Positions 44,555-53,454 of a stretch of 64,000 bases of DNA are shown here, one piece after another. Each line of letters begins with the position of its first letter. Position 1 is the stretch's first letter. Origin of the DNA: Novosphingobium aureum (lineage in GTDB: Bacteria; Pseudomonadota; Alphaproteobacteria; Sphingomonadales; Sphingomonadaceae); NCBI RefSeq assembly GCF_015865035.1, contig NZ_JADZGI010000001.1:1-64000 (forward strand), in the 5' to 3' direction. A program made the translations under genes and the position numbers. Below the pieces are notes generated by a model. It was given only the letters and a program-made list of their open reading frames with translations. It was not told where the DNA came from and made no database searches.

Positions 44555-44750
44555 CGACGTTATGCAGGATATCTGGCAATGAAGAGGTCAGTTCATCGGG
44601 CGCTCCGCAGGCGAACGCCAACCCAGACCTTTTTCCGCCCTCCTAGGGGTTTTCCCTCATGTTACCGCCGCGCCGGGCAAGACACTCTGTCGCCAGACCC
44701 AAGGCGATGGCCTGCCTCGCACGTGCCTCGCGCCACTCAGGAGAAACCCG

Positions 44751-46427
44751 ATGACGCAGGACAGCGAGCCAGACAGCGAGAAGCCGCGCGACGCGCTCGA
44801 AGAAGTTACCGGCGTCACCCGCCGTCGCCTGCTGGCAACTTCGGGGCTGCTCGCCTCGCTACCGGCCGCCGGAACCTTGCTCGGCACGCGGCGCGCGCTG
44901 GCGCAAGCCTCGGCTACGTCACGGCCCAACATTCTCGTGATCTGGGGCGACGACATCGGCTGGTCGAACGTCTCCGCCTACGGACAGGGGGTGATGGGCT
45001 ATCGCACCCCCAACATCGACCGCATCGGGCGTGAGGGGATCAAGTTCACCGATCACTACGCCCAGCCCTCATGCACGGCGGGCCGCGCGGCCTTTATCAC
45101 CGGGCAGTACCCGATCCGCTCGGGCATGACGACGGTCGGCCAACCGGGCGCCGCGCTCGGCCTCCAGGCGGCCTCGCCGTGCCTTGCGCAAGTGCTCAAG
45201 GACGCAGGCTACCGCACCGGCCAATTCGGCAAGAACCACCTCGGCGACCGCAACGAGCACCTGCCCACCGTCCACGGCTTCGACGAGTTCTTCGGAAATC
45301 TCTACCACCTCAACACGCAGGAGGAGGAGGAACAGCGCGACTACCAGGCCTTCGGCAAGAAGTTCTCGGGCGATCTGGAGACCTACACGGGCCAGTTCGG
45401 CACCCGCGGCGTCCTCCATAGCTTCGCTACCAGGCGCGACGATGCCACCGAGGACCCGCGCTTCGGCAAGGTCGGCAAGCAGACCATCGAGGACACCGGC
45501 CCGCTGACCCGCAAGCGCATGGAGAACTTCGATGCCGCCGAGGTGATCCCCAGGGCCTTCGACTTCATGGGCAAGGCGAAGGCCGCGAACGAGCCGTTCT
45601 TCGTCTGGCTCAACACCACCCGCATGCACGTCTACACCCACCTTGACGACGAATGGCGCTATGCCGCCGAGAAATGGACCTCGGAGGCCGACCTGCACGG
45701 CTCGGGCATGCTCCAGCACGATCACGACGTGGGCACCGTGCTCGACTGGCTCGAGCAGCAGGGCATCCTCGATGACACGCTGGTCTGGTACTCGACCGAC
45801 AACGGGCCCGAGCATTCATCCTGGCCGCATGGCGCGACCTCGCCCTTCCGCGGTGAGAAGATGACGACTTACGAAGGCGGCGTCAGGGTCGTCTCCATGC
45901 TGCGCTATCCGCGCATGATCGCGCAAGGGCAGGAGCTGAACGGCATCCAGGCGCATCAGGACATGTTCACCAGCCTCGCCGCCATCGCCGGGGTGCGCGA
46001 CGTCGCGGGCAAGGTCATGGCCGCGAAGAAGCAGTACATCGACGGGGTCGACAACGTACCCTACTGGACCGGACAGACCTCCGAATCCGCACGCGATCAC
46101 GTCTTCCATTACTACGAGAGCAAGCTGACCGCGGTGCGCGTGGGGCCCTGGAAGATGCACTTCTCGACCAAGGAAGACTACTACGCCAACCTCGTCCCGC
46201 GCACCGCGCCTCTGATCTTCAACATCCGCATGGACCCCTTCGAGAGCTACGACAGCTCGGATAGCTACGGGCACCTGCTGCAGAAGGTCTCGTGGCTGAT
46301 GCAGCCGGTCGGGGTGCTGATGAACAAGCACCTCCAGACACTCGCGCAATATCCCCCGGTGCAGGGCGGCGCCTCGTTCGACATGTCGAACGTGGTCGAG
46401 GATTTCATGGAACAGGGTCTGCAGTAG
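44751..46427 (+). CDS. Tat-exported arylsulfatase-family sulfatase
   Basis: This 558-residue hydrolase would remove sulfate esters in the periplasm. The N-terminus has the twin-arginine motif TRRRLLATSG and a hydrophobic stretch ending in ALAQA. The sulfatase core follows: PNILVIWGDDIGW with the metal-binding aspartates; the CTAGR motif in SCTAGRAAF, whose cysteine is the likely formylglycine site; GKNHLGD; and STDNGPE. The substrate is unknown. No formylglycine-generating enzyme is seen in the window. AGGAG precedes the ATG. A strong hairpin follows. Confidence 0.9.
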   Translation: MTQDSEPDSEKPRDALEEVTGVTRRRLLATSGLLASLPAAGTLLGTRRALAQASATSRPNILVIWGDDIGWSNVSAYGQGVMGYRTPNIDRIGREGIKFTDHYAQPSCTAGRAAFITGQYPIRSGMTTVGQPGAALGLQAASPCLAQVLKDAGYRTGQFGKNHLGDRNEHLPTVHGFDEFFGNLYHLNTQEEEEQRDYQAFGKKFSGDLETYTGQFGTRGVLHSFATRRDDATEDPRFGKVGKQTIEDTGPLTRKRMENFDAAEVIPRAFDFMGKAKAANEPFFVWLNTTRMHVYTHLDDEWRYAAEKWTSEADLHGSGMLQHDHDVGTVLDWLEQQGILDDTLVWYSTDNGPEHSSWPHGATSPFRGEKMTTYEGGVRVVSMLRYPRMIAQGQELNGIQAHQDMFTSLAAIAGVRDVAGKVMAAKKQYIDGVDNVPYWTGQTSESARDHVFHYYESKLTAVRVGPWKMHFSTKEDYYANLVPRTAPLIFNIRMDPFESYDSSDSYGHLLQKVSWLMQPVGVLMNKHLQTLAQYPPVQGGASFDMSNVVEDFMEQGLQ

Positions 46428-46450
46428 CCGTCCCCCGGACTGCAGGACCG

Positions 46451-46488
46451 GCCCGGGTGCGCCGATGCGCGTCCCGGGCACCTCTTTT
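46451..46488 (+). terminator. Intrinsic terminator after sulfatase
   Basis: A 7-bp GCCCGGG/CCCGGGC stem with an inner GCGC/GCGC stem is followed by ACCTCTTTT. It lies 24 bp after the sulfatase stop. Confidence 0.65.
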
Positions 46489-46601
46489 CGTATCGCACGT
46501 CGCCCGCGCGTCGTCGCAAGGTACCCTTGCCGCGGGAACGATCACGGCGCGCCTGCCGTTCAAAGAACGACTTGCAAACACGAAAAGACATGGAGCTAGC
46601 C

Positions 46602-48119
46602 ATGACCCAGACCCCCGATTTCGGGGCCGGTATCGCTGCGTCCAGCCTCGGCAGGGGCGAGATGCAGACCGGCACCTTCGACGGCGCCGATATCCTTTTA
46701 ATCCGCGCCGAGGATGGCACCTTGCGCGCCGTATCGGCCACCTGCACCCACCTGGGCGCACCGCTCGAGACCGGCGCGCTGATCGAGGGCGAGATTCGCT
46801 GCCCCTGGCACCACGCACGCTTCTCGCTCGAGGACGGGCAGGCCGTTGGCGGACCGGCCACCGAAAGCCTTGGCTGCTACGAGGTCGAGGAAAGCGACGG
46901 CACGATCCGGGTCACCGGTCGGCGCCATGTCAGCGCCCCGCGTCCCGCGCTCGAGGTCGCGACCCCGGTGGTCATCGTCGGCAGCGGAGCGGCGGGCTAC
47001 GCGCTCGCCGATATGCTCGCGCGCGACGGTCACGGCGCGGATACGATCCTCGTCAGTGCAGACGAGGAGGCGCCCTACGACCGCACCTTCCTCTCGAAGC
47101 AGTATCTTGCCGGTGACGCGGAGCGTAGCGAAGTGATGCTTCCCGCAACCGGCCAGGGTCTTGGCGATCCGGTCGATATCCGCACGGGCGCGAAGGTGAC
47201 CGCGATCGACACCAAGGCCGGGACACTGCGCTTCGAAGACGGCTCGAGCCTCGACTATGGCACGCTCGTGCTCGCCACCGGCGCCGAGCCGGTCGCGCCC
47301 GACTTCCTTGGCCGTGACGATCCGCGCGTCCACACCCTGCGCACGCTGGCCGATGCCGACGCCCTGCTGGCGCAGGCGCACGAGGGCAAGCGCGCGACGG
47401 TCCTTGGCGCAAGCTTCATCGGCCTCGAAGTTGCTGCCTCGCTCGTCCAGCGCGGACTGAAGGTCGACGTCGTCGCGCAAGGCGAGGTCCCGCTGGCCCC
47501 GGTGCTCGGCGAGAGGGCCGGTCGGCATATCCAGAGCCTGCACGAGGCGCACGGCGTGACCTTCCACATGGGCCGCTCGCTCACCAGCTTCGAGGACGAG
47601 GCGGTCTGGCTCGACGATGGGACGCGCCTGCCCGCCGACCTGCTCGTACTCGGCACAGGGGTACGCCCGCGCCTCGAGCTTGCGCGTGATGCAGGGCTTG
47701 CGCTGGCCGAAGACGACGACGGCATCGCGGTCGACGGCAACCTTCGCACGAGCGCGCCCGCGATCTACGCCATTGGCGACATCGCCAGCTATCCCGATCC
47801 ACGCCTCGAACGCCCGCTACGCATCGAGCATTGGGTCCATGCCCAGCGTCAGGGCGGATATCTCGCACGGCTGTTCACCGGGGCGAGCGACGAGCGCTTT
47901 GGCGATACCCCGTTCTTCTGGACCGGCTATTACGGCACGCAGCTACGCTATGTCGGCCATGCCAGCCCGGACGACGCCCGCCTCGAGGGCGATCTCGACG
48001 AAGGCACCTTCGCGCTGTTCTACCGCGAGGAGGGCAAGGATCGCGCGATGCTTTCTTCAGGCCGCGACAAGGAGGCCCTCGCCACCGAAGCGAAGTGGGA
48101 TACCGCAAGCCACGCCTGA
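46602..48119 (+). CDS. Rieske-FAD reductase (AIF/rubredoxin reductase-like)
   Basis: This 505-residue fusion has an N-terminal Rieske domain (residues 1-105: CTHLGAPL and CPWHHARF, the two Cys-His pairs of the 2Fe-2S cluster). A pyridine nucleotide-disulfide reductase part follows, with FAD-binding VVIVGSGAAGYALA, NAD-binding ATVLGASFIGLEVA, and AIGDIASYPD. The C-terminal reductase domain ends in FGDTPFFWTGYYGTQLRYVGHA. The layout matches AIFL-type flavoproteins and some oxygenase reductase partners. I chose the ATG six bases after GGAGCTAGCC. No partner oxygenase is nearby. Confidence 0.88.
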   Translation: MTQTPDFGAGIAASSLGRGEMQTGTFDGADILLIRAEDGTLRAVSATCTHLGAPLETGALIEGEIRCPWHHARFSLEDGQAVGGPATESLGCYEVEESDGTIRVTGRRHVSAPRPALEVATPVVIVGSGAAGYALADMLARDGHGADTILVSADEEAPYDRTFLSKQYLAGDAERSEVMLPATGQGLGDPVDIRTGAKVTAIDTKAGTLRFEDGSSLDYGTLVLATGAEPVAPDFLGRDDPRVHTLRTLADADALLAQAHEGKRATVLGASFIGLEVAASLVQRGLKVDVVAQGEVPLAPVLGERAGRHIQSLHEAHGVTFHMGRSLTSFEDEAVWLDDGTRLPADLLVLGTGVRPRLELARDAGLALAEDDDGIAVDGNLRTSAPAIYAIGDIASYPDPRLERPLRIEHWVHAQRQGGYLARLFTGASDERFGDTPFFWTGYYGTQLRYVGHASPDDARLEGDLDEGTFALFYREEGKDRAMLSSGRDKEALATEAKWDTASHA

Positions 48120-48129
48120 CCCGCGATGC

Positions 48130-48169
48130 GCGAGCGGCCCCGGTGCTAGAAAGGATCGGGGCCGCTCGC
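48130..48169. terminator. Convergent hairpin overlapping a stop codon
   Basis: A perfect 13-bp stem (48130-48142 with 48157-48169) closes a 14-nt loop that contains the stop codon of the minus-strand DUF2238 gene. It lies just after the reductase stop on the plus strand. There is no strong T-run, but the stem is very stable. Confidence 0.5.
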
Positions 48170-48793
48170 ACGCAACTGGCGATCGTGCAGGCCGCGCAGC
48201 AGCAATAGCGCGCAAGCCGCGCCGATGAGGCAGCACAACATGTCCCACTGCGTATCCCACGGGTCTCCCTGCGTCCCGAGGAACGCGTCGGCCCCCTGCC
48301 CCAGTGCCATCGCCGCGCCGAACTCGATCAGCTCGTAGGAAGCGCTGACGGCAAGACAGCAGGCGAGGACGAGCACGGCGCTCAGCGCGCCGGCACGCAG
48401 ACCGCCCCAGCGCAGCAGCAGTTCGCGCAGAACGATGGCAGGCACGAAGCCCTGCATGAAGTGCCCGATGCGGTCATAGGGATTGCGCGCGAGGCCGAGC
48501 CAGTCCTGCAGCGTGAAGCCGAGCGGCACCCGTGCGTAAGTATAGGCTCCGCCGAGCATCAGCACGAGACCGTGAAGACCGATCAGCACCAGCGCGAGCC
48601 GGGTCAGCGCATACCCACGCTGCGTGAGCCAGAGCAATGGCAGCGCGATCAGCACCGGAGCGACCTCCATCCACCAGGTCGCCCGCTCGTAGGGCGCCCA
48701 GCCCGAGAGAACGAGCCCCGTAAGCCAGATCGCGGTGAGGATCGCAAGCTCGCGGCGATTGCTCGTGCTCGAAGGTGGCAAGTCTCGCGTCAT
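48146..48793 (-). CDS. DUF2238 (YjdF-type) membrane protein
   Basis: This 215-residue protein has about six membrane helices and the family's conserved segments RNPYDRIGHFMQGFVPAIVLRELLLR (in part), SASYELIEF and GDPWDTQWDMLCCLIGA. The function is unknown. An upstream extension of 29 codons is rejected because the family starts near MTRDLPP. No good ribosome site is seen. Its C-terminal codons form one arm of the palindrome shared with the convergent reductase. Confidence 0.8.
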   Translation of the reverse strand: MTRDLPPSSTSNRRELAILTAIWLTGLVLSGWAPYERATWWMEVAPVLIALPLLWLTQRGYALTRLALVLIGLHGLVLMLGGAYTYARVPLGFTLQDWLGLARNPYDRIGHFMQGFVPAIVLRELLLRWGGLRAGALSAVLVLACCLAVSASYELIEFGAAMALGQGADAFLGTQGDPWDTQWDMLCCLIGAACALLLLRGLHDRQLRASGPDPF

Positions 48794-48881
48794 GGGCGAG
48801 AATTTTGCCCACCAGTGCGCTGCTGGCAATCGAAAAGCCAGATGCCGCGCGGTTGCCCCTCCCGCGCATGGCAAAGACACA

Positions 48882-48917
48882 AAAAAAGGGCCCGCGGTTT
48901 CCCGCGAGCCCCTTTTT
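48882..48917. terminator. Terminator after rpsI, active on either strand
   Basis: A-tract and T-tract flank a bulged GC stem (AAAAAGGG...CCGCG with CGCG...CCCCTTTTT). On the minus strand it lies 27 bp after the rpsI stop and ends in seven T residues. Confidence 0.8.
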
Positions 48918-48943
48918 CGTAAGAGCTGTAAGCCCGTCGAAAC

Positions 48944-49465
48944 TTAGCGCTTCGAGAACTGGAAGCTACGACGTGCCTTGGCACGGCCGTACTTCTTACG
49001 CTCGACCACGCGGCTGTCGCGGGTGAGGAAGCCAGCAGCCTTGACGGTGGCGCGCAGCGCGGGCTCATACTTCGAGAGCGCCTGCGAGATGCCGTGCTTC
49101 ACAGCGCCAGCCTGACCCGAGAGACCGCCGCCCTTGACGGTGGCGACGATGTCGTACTGGTCTACGCGGCCGGTGATCTGGAACGGCTGGGCGATGACGA
49201 GACGCAGGGTCGGACGAGCGAAGTAGACTTCCTGGTCACGGCCGTTGACGGTGATCTTGCCCGAGCCGGGCTTGATCCACACGCGGGCAACGGCGTCCTT
49301 GCGGCGGCCGGTGGCGTAGGCGCGACCGTAGTTGTCGAGCTCCTGCTCGCGCAGCGGTGCGTTCGAGACGATCGGGGTGTTCTCTTCGACGGTCTCGCTG
49401 GCAGCGACGTCGGCGCCGAGGTCCTTGAGGTCGGACAGGCTCTGGACGGTATCGGTATCGGACAT
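48944..49465 (-). CDS. rpsI: 30S ribosomal protein S9, N-terminally extended
   Basis: This is a small-subunit ribosomal protein whose C-terminal tail reaches the P-site. The 173 residues comprise an acidic N-terminal extension of about 46 residues and a standard S9 body (YATGRRKDAVARVWIKPGSGKITVNG, GGGLSGQAGAVKHGISQAL) ending in RRSFQFSKR. Typical S9 is about 130 residues; the extension is a known feature of some alphaproteobacteria. The start overlaps the rplM stop by one base (TAATG). Confidence 0.97.
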   Translation of the reverse strand: MSDTDTVQSLSDLKDLGADVAASETVEENTPIVSNAPLREQELDNYGRAYATGRRKDAVARVWIKPGSGKITVNGRDQEVYFARPTLRLVIAQPFQITGRVDQYDIVATVKGGGLSGQAGAVKHGISQALSKYEPALRATVKAAGFLTRDSRVVERKKYGRAKARRSFQFSKR

Positions 49466-49944
49466 TACGCGCCCACCTTGTTCTTGCGGTTCATGGAAGC
49501 AACGTCGAGCAGCTCGGGCTGGGTGCCGCCGTGCGGGTGCTCGGTGCCGGCATAGAGGTGCAGGGCACGCATCTGGTCACGGCCGAGCGGGCCGCGCGGG
49601 ATCATGCGCTCGACAGCCTTCTCGAGCACGCGCTCGGGGAAGCGACCGGCGAGGACCTTGTCCGCGGTAACTTCCTTGATGCCGCCGGCATAGCCGGTGT
49701 GCTTGTAGTAGGTCTGCTGCTTGAGCTTGTTGCCGGTGAACTTCACCTTGTCAGCGTTGATCACGACGACGTGATCGCCGCAATCGACGTGCGGGGTGAA
49801 GCTCGGCTTGTGCTTGCCGCGCAGCAGGTCGGCGATGATCACGGCCAGACGGCCGACAACCAGACCCTCGGCATCGATCAGATGCCACTTCTTTTCAACC
49901 TCGGCCGGCTTGATCGACCGGGTGACCTTGGTAAGCGCCTTCAT
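49465..49944 (-). CDS. rplM: 50S ribosomal protein L13
   Basis: This early-assembly large-subunit protein has 159 residues with the family strings KKWHLIDAEGLVVGRLA, HVDCGDHVVVINADKVKFTG, YYKHTGYAGGIKE and ERVLEKAVERMIPRGPLGR. The open frame continues 29 codons upstream, but the ATG at MKALTKVTRSIK fits the family. It is the first gene of the usual rplM-rpsI pair, whose overlap keeps output balanced. Confidence 0.97.
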   Translation of the reverse strand: MKALTKVTRSIKPAEVEKKWHLIDAEGLVVGRLAVIIADLLRGKHKPSFTPHVDCGDHVVVINADKVKFTGNKLKQQTYYKHTGYAGGIKEVTADKVLAGRFPERVLEKAVERMIPRGPLGRDQMRALHLYAGTEHPHGGTQPELLDVASMNRKNKVGA

Positions 49945-50094
49945 GGCTGGTCTATCCCTAATAAGTTTCGAGCGCGCCGCCGGCTGATCCGCCTTGGCGC
50001 GAATCTCCCTGTGCGCGGGAAGTGGCGCCAATTCGTCGAAATCGCGCGCTAAGTCAAGCTGAGCGCGGGATAGCGAAGAGGTAAAATAATACCG

Positions 50095-50457
50095 TCAGGT
50101 TCTGGGCGCGAGCGCAGAGAGCCAGGCCAGCGTCTGCGGCGCGCCTGCATCGCAGTGCCAGCCGAGCACCGCGGGTTCCTCGTAGGGATGAAGCTGCGCC
50201 AGGCGCGAAACCGCGCGATCAAGCAGGTCGGTGCGGGTCTTGAACAGGACCCCGACCTCGCGCGCGGTCTGGATTTCGTCCTGCCAGACGAAGACGCTGG
50301 TCATGCCCGGGATCACATTGCCACAGGCGACGAGCCCCTCGCGCAGCAGCGTGCCGAGCGCTGCAAGGGCTGCGGCCTCGTCGGGAAAGGGACACCAGCC
50401 CATCGCTCCCGTCGTCACCGCAGCCGGCGCGGGCTCTGGCGCGCCGGGCGCGCTCAT
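50095..50457 (-). CDS. cutA: CutA1-type divalent ion tolerance protein
   Basis: This small trimeric protein has 120 residues. It shows ACGNVIPGMTSVFVWQDEIQ, EVGVLFKTRTDLLD and the HPYEEPAVL motif near the C-terminus, all typical of CutA1. The first 20 residues are a proline/alanine-rich tail. The start overlaps the ctaA stop by 4 bp (ATGA), so the two are coupled. Its role in copper tolerance is debated for the family. Confidence 0.9.
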   Translation of the reverse strand: MSAPGAPEPAPAAVTTGAMGWCPFPDEAAALAALGTLLREGLVACGNVIPGMTSVFVWQDEIQTAREVGVLFKTRTDLLDRAVSRLAQLHPYEEPAVLGWHCDAGAPQTLAWLSALAPRT

Positions 50458-51548
50458 GCCGCGGCGAGCAGGTTCACCGGGTCGCGCCGGCCAAGGGCAT
50501 GCGTGCCCCAGACCGTCGCCGCGACCAGCAGCGCGCCGCACAGCTGGTGCGCGACTGCGAGCCACAGGCTCACGCCCGACCACACCGTGCAGATCCCAAG
50601 GATGATCTGCAGCCCGAAGGCGCAGTGAATGGCGAAGGAGATCGGGCGGCGGCGGCGGGTGCGCAGCTCGCGCGCCATGCCGATCAGCACGAGGACCACT
50701 GCCCAGGCCCACCAGCGATGGACGAAGTGGACGAGGTAGGGGTCGTTGAACAGCGCATGGAAGAAGCCTTGCGACCAGTCGATCCCGGCAGGCAGCAGGC
50801 GGCCCTGCATCAGCGGCCAGGCGTCGCCCGAGAACCACCCTGCCCCCGCGACGTAGCCCGCCCGCATGCCTGCGGTCAGCGCGCCCATGAACAGCTGGAA
50901 GGCAAGCATGGCGAGAACGGTGACGGTGAAACCGGTGAGGTGCGCGGGCGGCTTGCCCTGTGTCAGGTTGCGCAAGTCGAGCGCGGTCCAGATCAGCCCG
51001 GCCAGTGTCAGCAGCGCGGTCAGCAGGTGCGCGGCGAGGCGAAAGTGGCTGACGCGGTCGAGGGCGTCGGCGCTGAGCCCCGAGGAAACCATCCACCAGC
51101 CAAGCGCGCCCTGCAAGCCGCCCAGCGCGAGCAACGCGAGGAAGCGGCCCTTGTAGCCGAGCGGGATCGTGCGACGATACCAGAACCATGCCAGCGGCAC
51201 CGCGAAGACGAGGCCGACGATGCGTGCGAGCAGCCGGTGCACCCATTCCCAGAAGTAGATGAACTTGTACTGCTCGAGCGTCATGCCCGCCGGGCCATTG
51301 ACGTCGATGTACTGGGGTATCTGCTTGTACGACGCGAATTCCGCCTGCCACTGCGCCTCGTTCAGGGGCGGGAGCACGCCGGTCACCGGCTTCCACTGGG
51401 TGATCGAGAGACCTGCTTCGGTCAGACGGGTGATCCCGCCCACCGCGACGATCAGGATGACGAGCAGGGCCACGCTCAGCAGCCAGCGGACCATGGCGCC
51501 AAGGTCGTCGGAAGTACCGATAATGGGGCGACCGTCTGATATTCTCAT
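50454..51548 (-). CDS. ctaA: Heme A synthase (COX15/CtaA)
   Basis: This inner-membrane enzyme converts heme O to heme A for aa3-type cytochrome oxidase. The 364-residue protein has eight membrane helices and the conserved segments VGGITRLTEAGLSITQWKPVTG and FIYFWEWVHRLLARIVGL, and later histidines HFRLAAHLLTA, HRWWAW and HQLCGA, which serve as heme ligands. A GTG four codons upstream is another start. It is co-translated with cutA. The divergent MerC-like gene starts about 190 bp away. Confidence 0.93.
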   Translation of the reverse strand: MRISDGRPIIGTSDDLGAMVRWLLSVALLVILIVAVGGITRLTEAGLSITQWKPVTGVLPPLNEAQWQAEFASYKQIPQYIDVNGPAGMTLEQYKFIYFWEWVHRLLARIVGLVFAVPLAWFWYRRTIPLGYKGRFLALLALGGLQGALGWWMVSSGLSADALDRVSHFRLAAHLLTALLTLAGLIWTALDLRNLTQGKPPAHLTGFTVTVLAMLAFQLFMGALTAGMRAGYVAGAGWFSGDAWPLMQGRLLPAGIDWSQGFFHALFNDPYLVHFVHRWWAWAVVLVLIGMARELRTRRRRPISFAIHCAFGLQIILGICTVWSGVSLWLAVAHQLCGALLVAATVWGTHALGRRDPVNLLAAA

Positions 51549-51708
51549 GAAAACACTCACTGCGGGCTTGCTCGAAGATACGCAAGAGGGCTGAGCGACG
51601 GAACGAGGTTTGTGCCCGGACGAGCCCGCTATGCGTAGCCTTCAGCGGCGGCGCTGCGGCCATCGGACACGGGCCTGCGACAAAATCGCGCACAAGCACC
51701 CTTGATTG

Positions 51709-51725
51709 ATGTTACAACGTTACAT
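51709..51725. promoter_or_regulatory. Zur-like palindrome upstream of MerC gene
   Basis: ATGTTAC and GTTACAT flank a 3-bp centre; the arms match as inverted repeats at 6 of 7 positions. The site ends 11 bp before the MerC-like ATG, where a bound repressor would block expression. It resembles alphaproteobacterial Zur boxes (ATGTTATA-type palindromes). I have not compared it with a matrix. Confidence 0.45.
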
Positions 51726-51736
51726 ATCTGGACGCC

Positions 51737-52114
51737 ATGCGCGACGCACTCCAATCGATTCGACTCAGGCTGGACCGCACCGGCATCCTGCTGAGCGGGC
51801 TATGCGCCGTTCACTGCGTGCTGGGTGTCGTCCTCGTCGGTGTGCTCGGTCTCGGCGGCGAGGTGCTGCTGTCGCCTGCGATCCACCGCATCGGCCTGAT
51901 GCTCGCACTCGTGGTCGGCGGTCTTTCGCTCGGTTTCGGCGTATTGCGCCACGGTCGGCTGGCCCCGCTTGTAATCGGCGGTGCGGGTCTTGCGCTCATG
52001 GGGCTTGCCATCGCGGTCGGCCATGGCCTGCCCGAAGCAGTGCTCACGGTGCTGGGCGTAGGCCTCGTCGCGATCGCGCACTTGCGCAACATCTCGGGCC
52101 ACGCCGCGCACTGA
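51737..52114 (+). CDS. MerC-domain membrane protein
   Basis: This 125-residue inner-membrane protein has four helices and the paired cysteines CAVHC near residue 23, which in MerC bind and pass a metal. Chromosomal relatives outside mer operons are thought to handle other metals; a Zur-like site just upstream suggests zinc here. That is an inference. It is divergent from ctaA. No mercury resistance genes are nearby. Confidence 0.82.
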   Translation: MRDALQSIRLRLDRTGILLSGLCAVHCVLGVVLVGVLGLGGEVLLSPAIHRIGLMLALVVGGLSLGFGVLRHGRLAPLVIGGAGLALMGLAIAVGHGLPEAVLTVLGVGLVAIAHLRNISGHAAH

Positions 52115-52197
52115 GGCCGAAGCGAGAGATCGCGCCGGCGACCCCTCTAGCCACGTGCGGACCTTGCACTGAGCGCGCTTGACGCTATCTGCGGTGC

Positions 52198-52416
52198 ATG
52201 GCCCAGAACGACACGATCACCCTTACCGTGAATGGCGAGACCCGGCGCATCGCGCCCGGTTCCAGCATCGCCGCGCTCGTTGCCGAGATCGGCCTCGATC
52301 CGGCCAAGGTCGCGGTCGAGCACAATGCCGAGATCGCGCCGCGCTCGCAGCTCGCCGAGATTACGCTTGGCGAGGGTGACGTGCTCGAGATCGTGCACTT
52401 CGTGGGCGGCGGCTGA
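52198..52416 (+). CDS. thiS: Sulfur carrier protein ThiS
   Basis: This 72-residue ubiquitin-like protein carries the thiocarboxylate used to build the thiazole of thiamine. It shows ITLTVNGETRRIAPGSSIAALV and ends in VHFVGGG with the required C-terminal glycine pair. It precedes thiG by 71 bp. There is no clear ribosome site and no TPP riboswitch in the short gap upstream. Confidence 0.93.
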   Translation: MAQNDTITLTVNGETRRIAPGSSIAALVAEIGLDPAKVAVEHNAEIAPRSQLAEITLGEGDVLEIVHFVGGG

Positions 52417-52487
52417 CACCGCTCGCCAGCCACAGACCGGCACGCCCCTTCCCGCCCCGCGTAAAGCCCACTCCCGCCCCGTAAAGG

Positions 52488-53312
52488 ATGCGAATCTTGA
52501 CCGATACTGCTGCAGCCCAGAGCACCGCCAACGCCGACACCAATGCCGATACCTGGACCGTTGCAGGGCGCACCTTCACCTCGCGGCTGATCGTGGGCAC
52601 CGGCAAGTACAAGGATTTCGCCCAGAATGCGGCGGCGGTGGAGGCCTCGGGCGCCGAGATCGTCACCGTGGCGGTACGCCGGGTCAACGTCTCCGACCCC
52701 AAGGCGCCGATGCTGACCGACTTCATCGACCCCAAGAAGATCACGTACCTGCCCAACACCGCAGGCTGCTTCACCGCCGAGGACGCGATCCGCACCCTGC
52801 GCCTCGCGCGCGAGGCCGGTGGCTGGGATCTGGTCAAGCTCGAAGTGCTGGGCGAGGCGCGCACGCTCTACCCCGACATGCGCGAGACGCTCAAGGCTTG
52901 CGAAACGCTCGCCAACGAGGGCTTCAAGCCGATGGTCTACTGCGTCGACGACCCGATCGCGGCCAAGCAGCTCGAGGAAGCCGGAGCGGTTGCGATCATG
53001 CCGCTGGGCGCACCGATCGGCTCGGGGCTGGGCATCCAGAACAAGGTCACGATCCGTCTCATCGTCGAGGGCGCGAGTGTCCCGGTGCTCGTCGATGCGG
53101 GCGTTGGCACTGCCTCCGAGGCAGCGGTGGCGATGGAACTGGGTTGCGACGGCGTACTGATGAACACCGCCATCGCCGAGGCGCGCGATCCGATTCGCAT
53201 GGCCGGTGCAATGCGCCACGCTGTGCTCGCCGGGCGTGAGGCATTCCTTGCCGGACGCATGGCCGTTCGCCGCTACGCCGACCCTTCGAGCCCGCTTTCC
53301 GGCCTAATCTGA
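52488..53312 (+). CDS. thiG: Thiazole synthase ThiG
   Basis: This TIM-barrel enzyme forms the thiazole phosphate of thiamine from deoxyxylulose phosphate, dehydroglycine and ThiS thiocarboxylate. The 274-residue protein shows SRLIVGTGKYKDF, IVTVAVRRVN, LPNTAGCFTAEDAIR, LVKLEVLGEARTLYPD with the Schiff-base lysine, MPLGAPIGSGLGI and VLVDAGVGTASEAAVAMELGCDGVL (in part). The first 25 residues are a non-conserved tail. A TTG three codons in has better ribosome-site spacing after AAAGGA. It is likely co-transcribed with thiS. Confidence 0.95.
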   Translation: MRILTDTAAAQSTANADTNADTWTVAGRTFTSRLIVGTGKYKDFAQNAAAVEASGAEIVTVAVRRVNVSDPKAPMLTDFIDPKKITYLPNTAGCFTAEDAIRTLRLAREAGGWDLVKLEVLGEARTLYPDMRETLKACETLANEGFKPMVYCVDDPIAAKQLEEAGAVAIMPLGAPIGSGLGIQNKVTIRLIVEGASVPVLVDAGVGTASEAAVAMELGCDGVLMNTAIAEARDPIRMAGAMRHAVLAGREAFLAGRMAVRRYADPSSPLSGLI

Positions 53313-53454
53313 GGGTTAACGAAATCCTTGCCAATTGCTTGCGGGCAGGATGGTATTCAAACGATTGCAAGCTTTACGTCGCGGTAAGTCGGGCGTGGTC
53401 TAATCGATCTCGTAACGGGGGCTCAGGCCCTGCTCAGCTACGGGATGCGGCACG

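Noticed and set aside
52115..52197. A TPP riboswitch before thiS
   Set aside because: The 83-bp gap is too short for the element, and the conserved CTGAGA and downstream pairing segments are not present.
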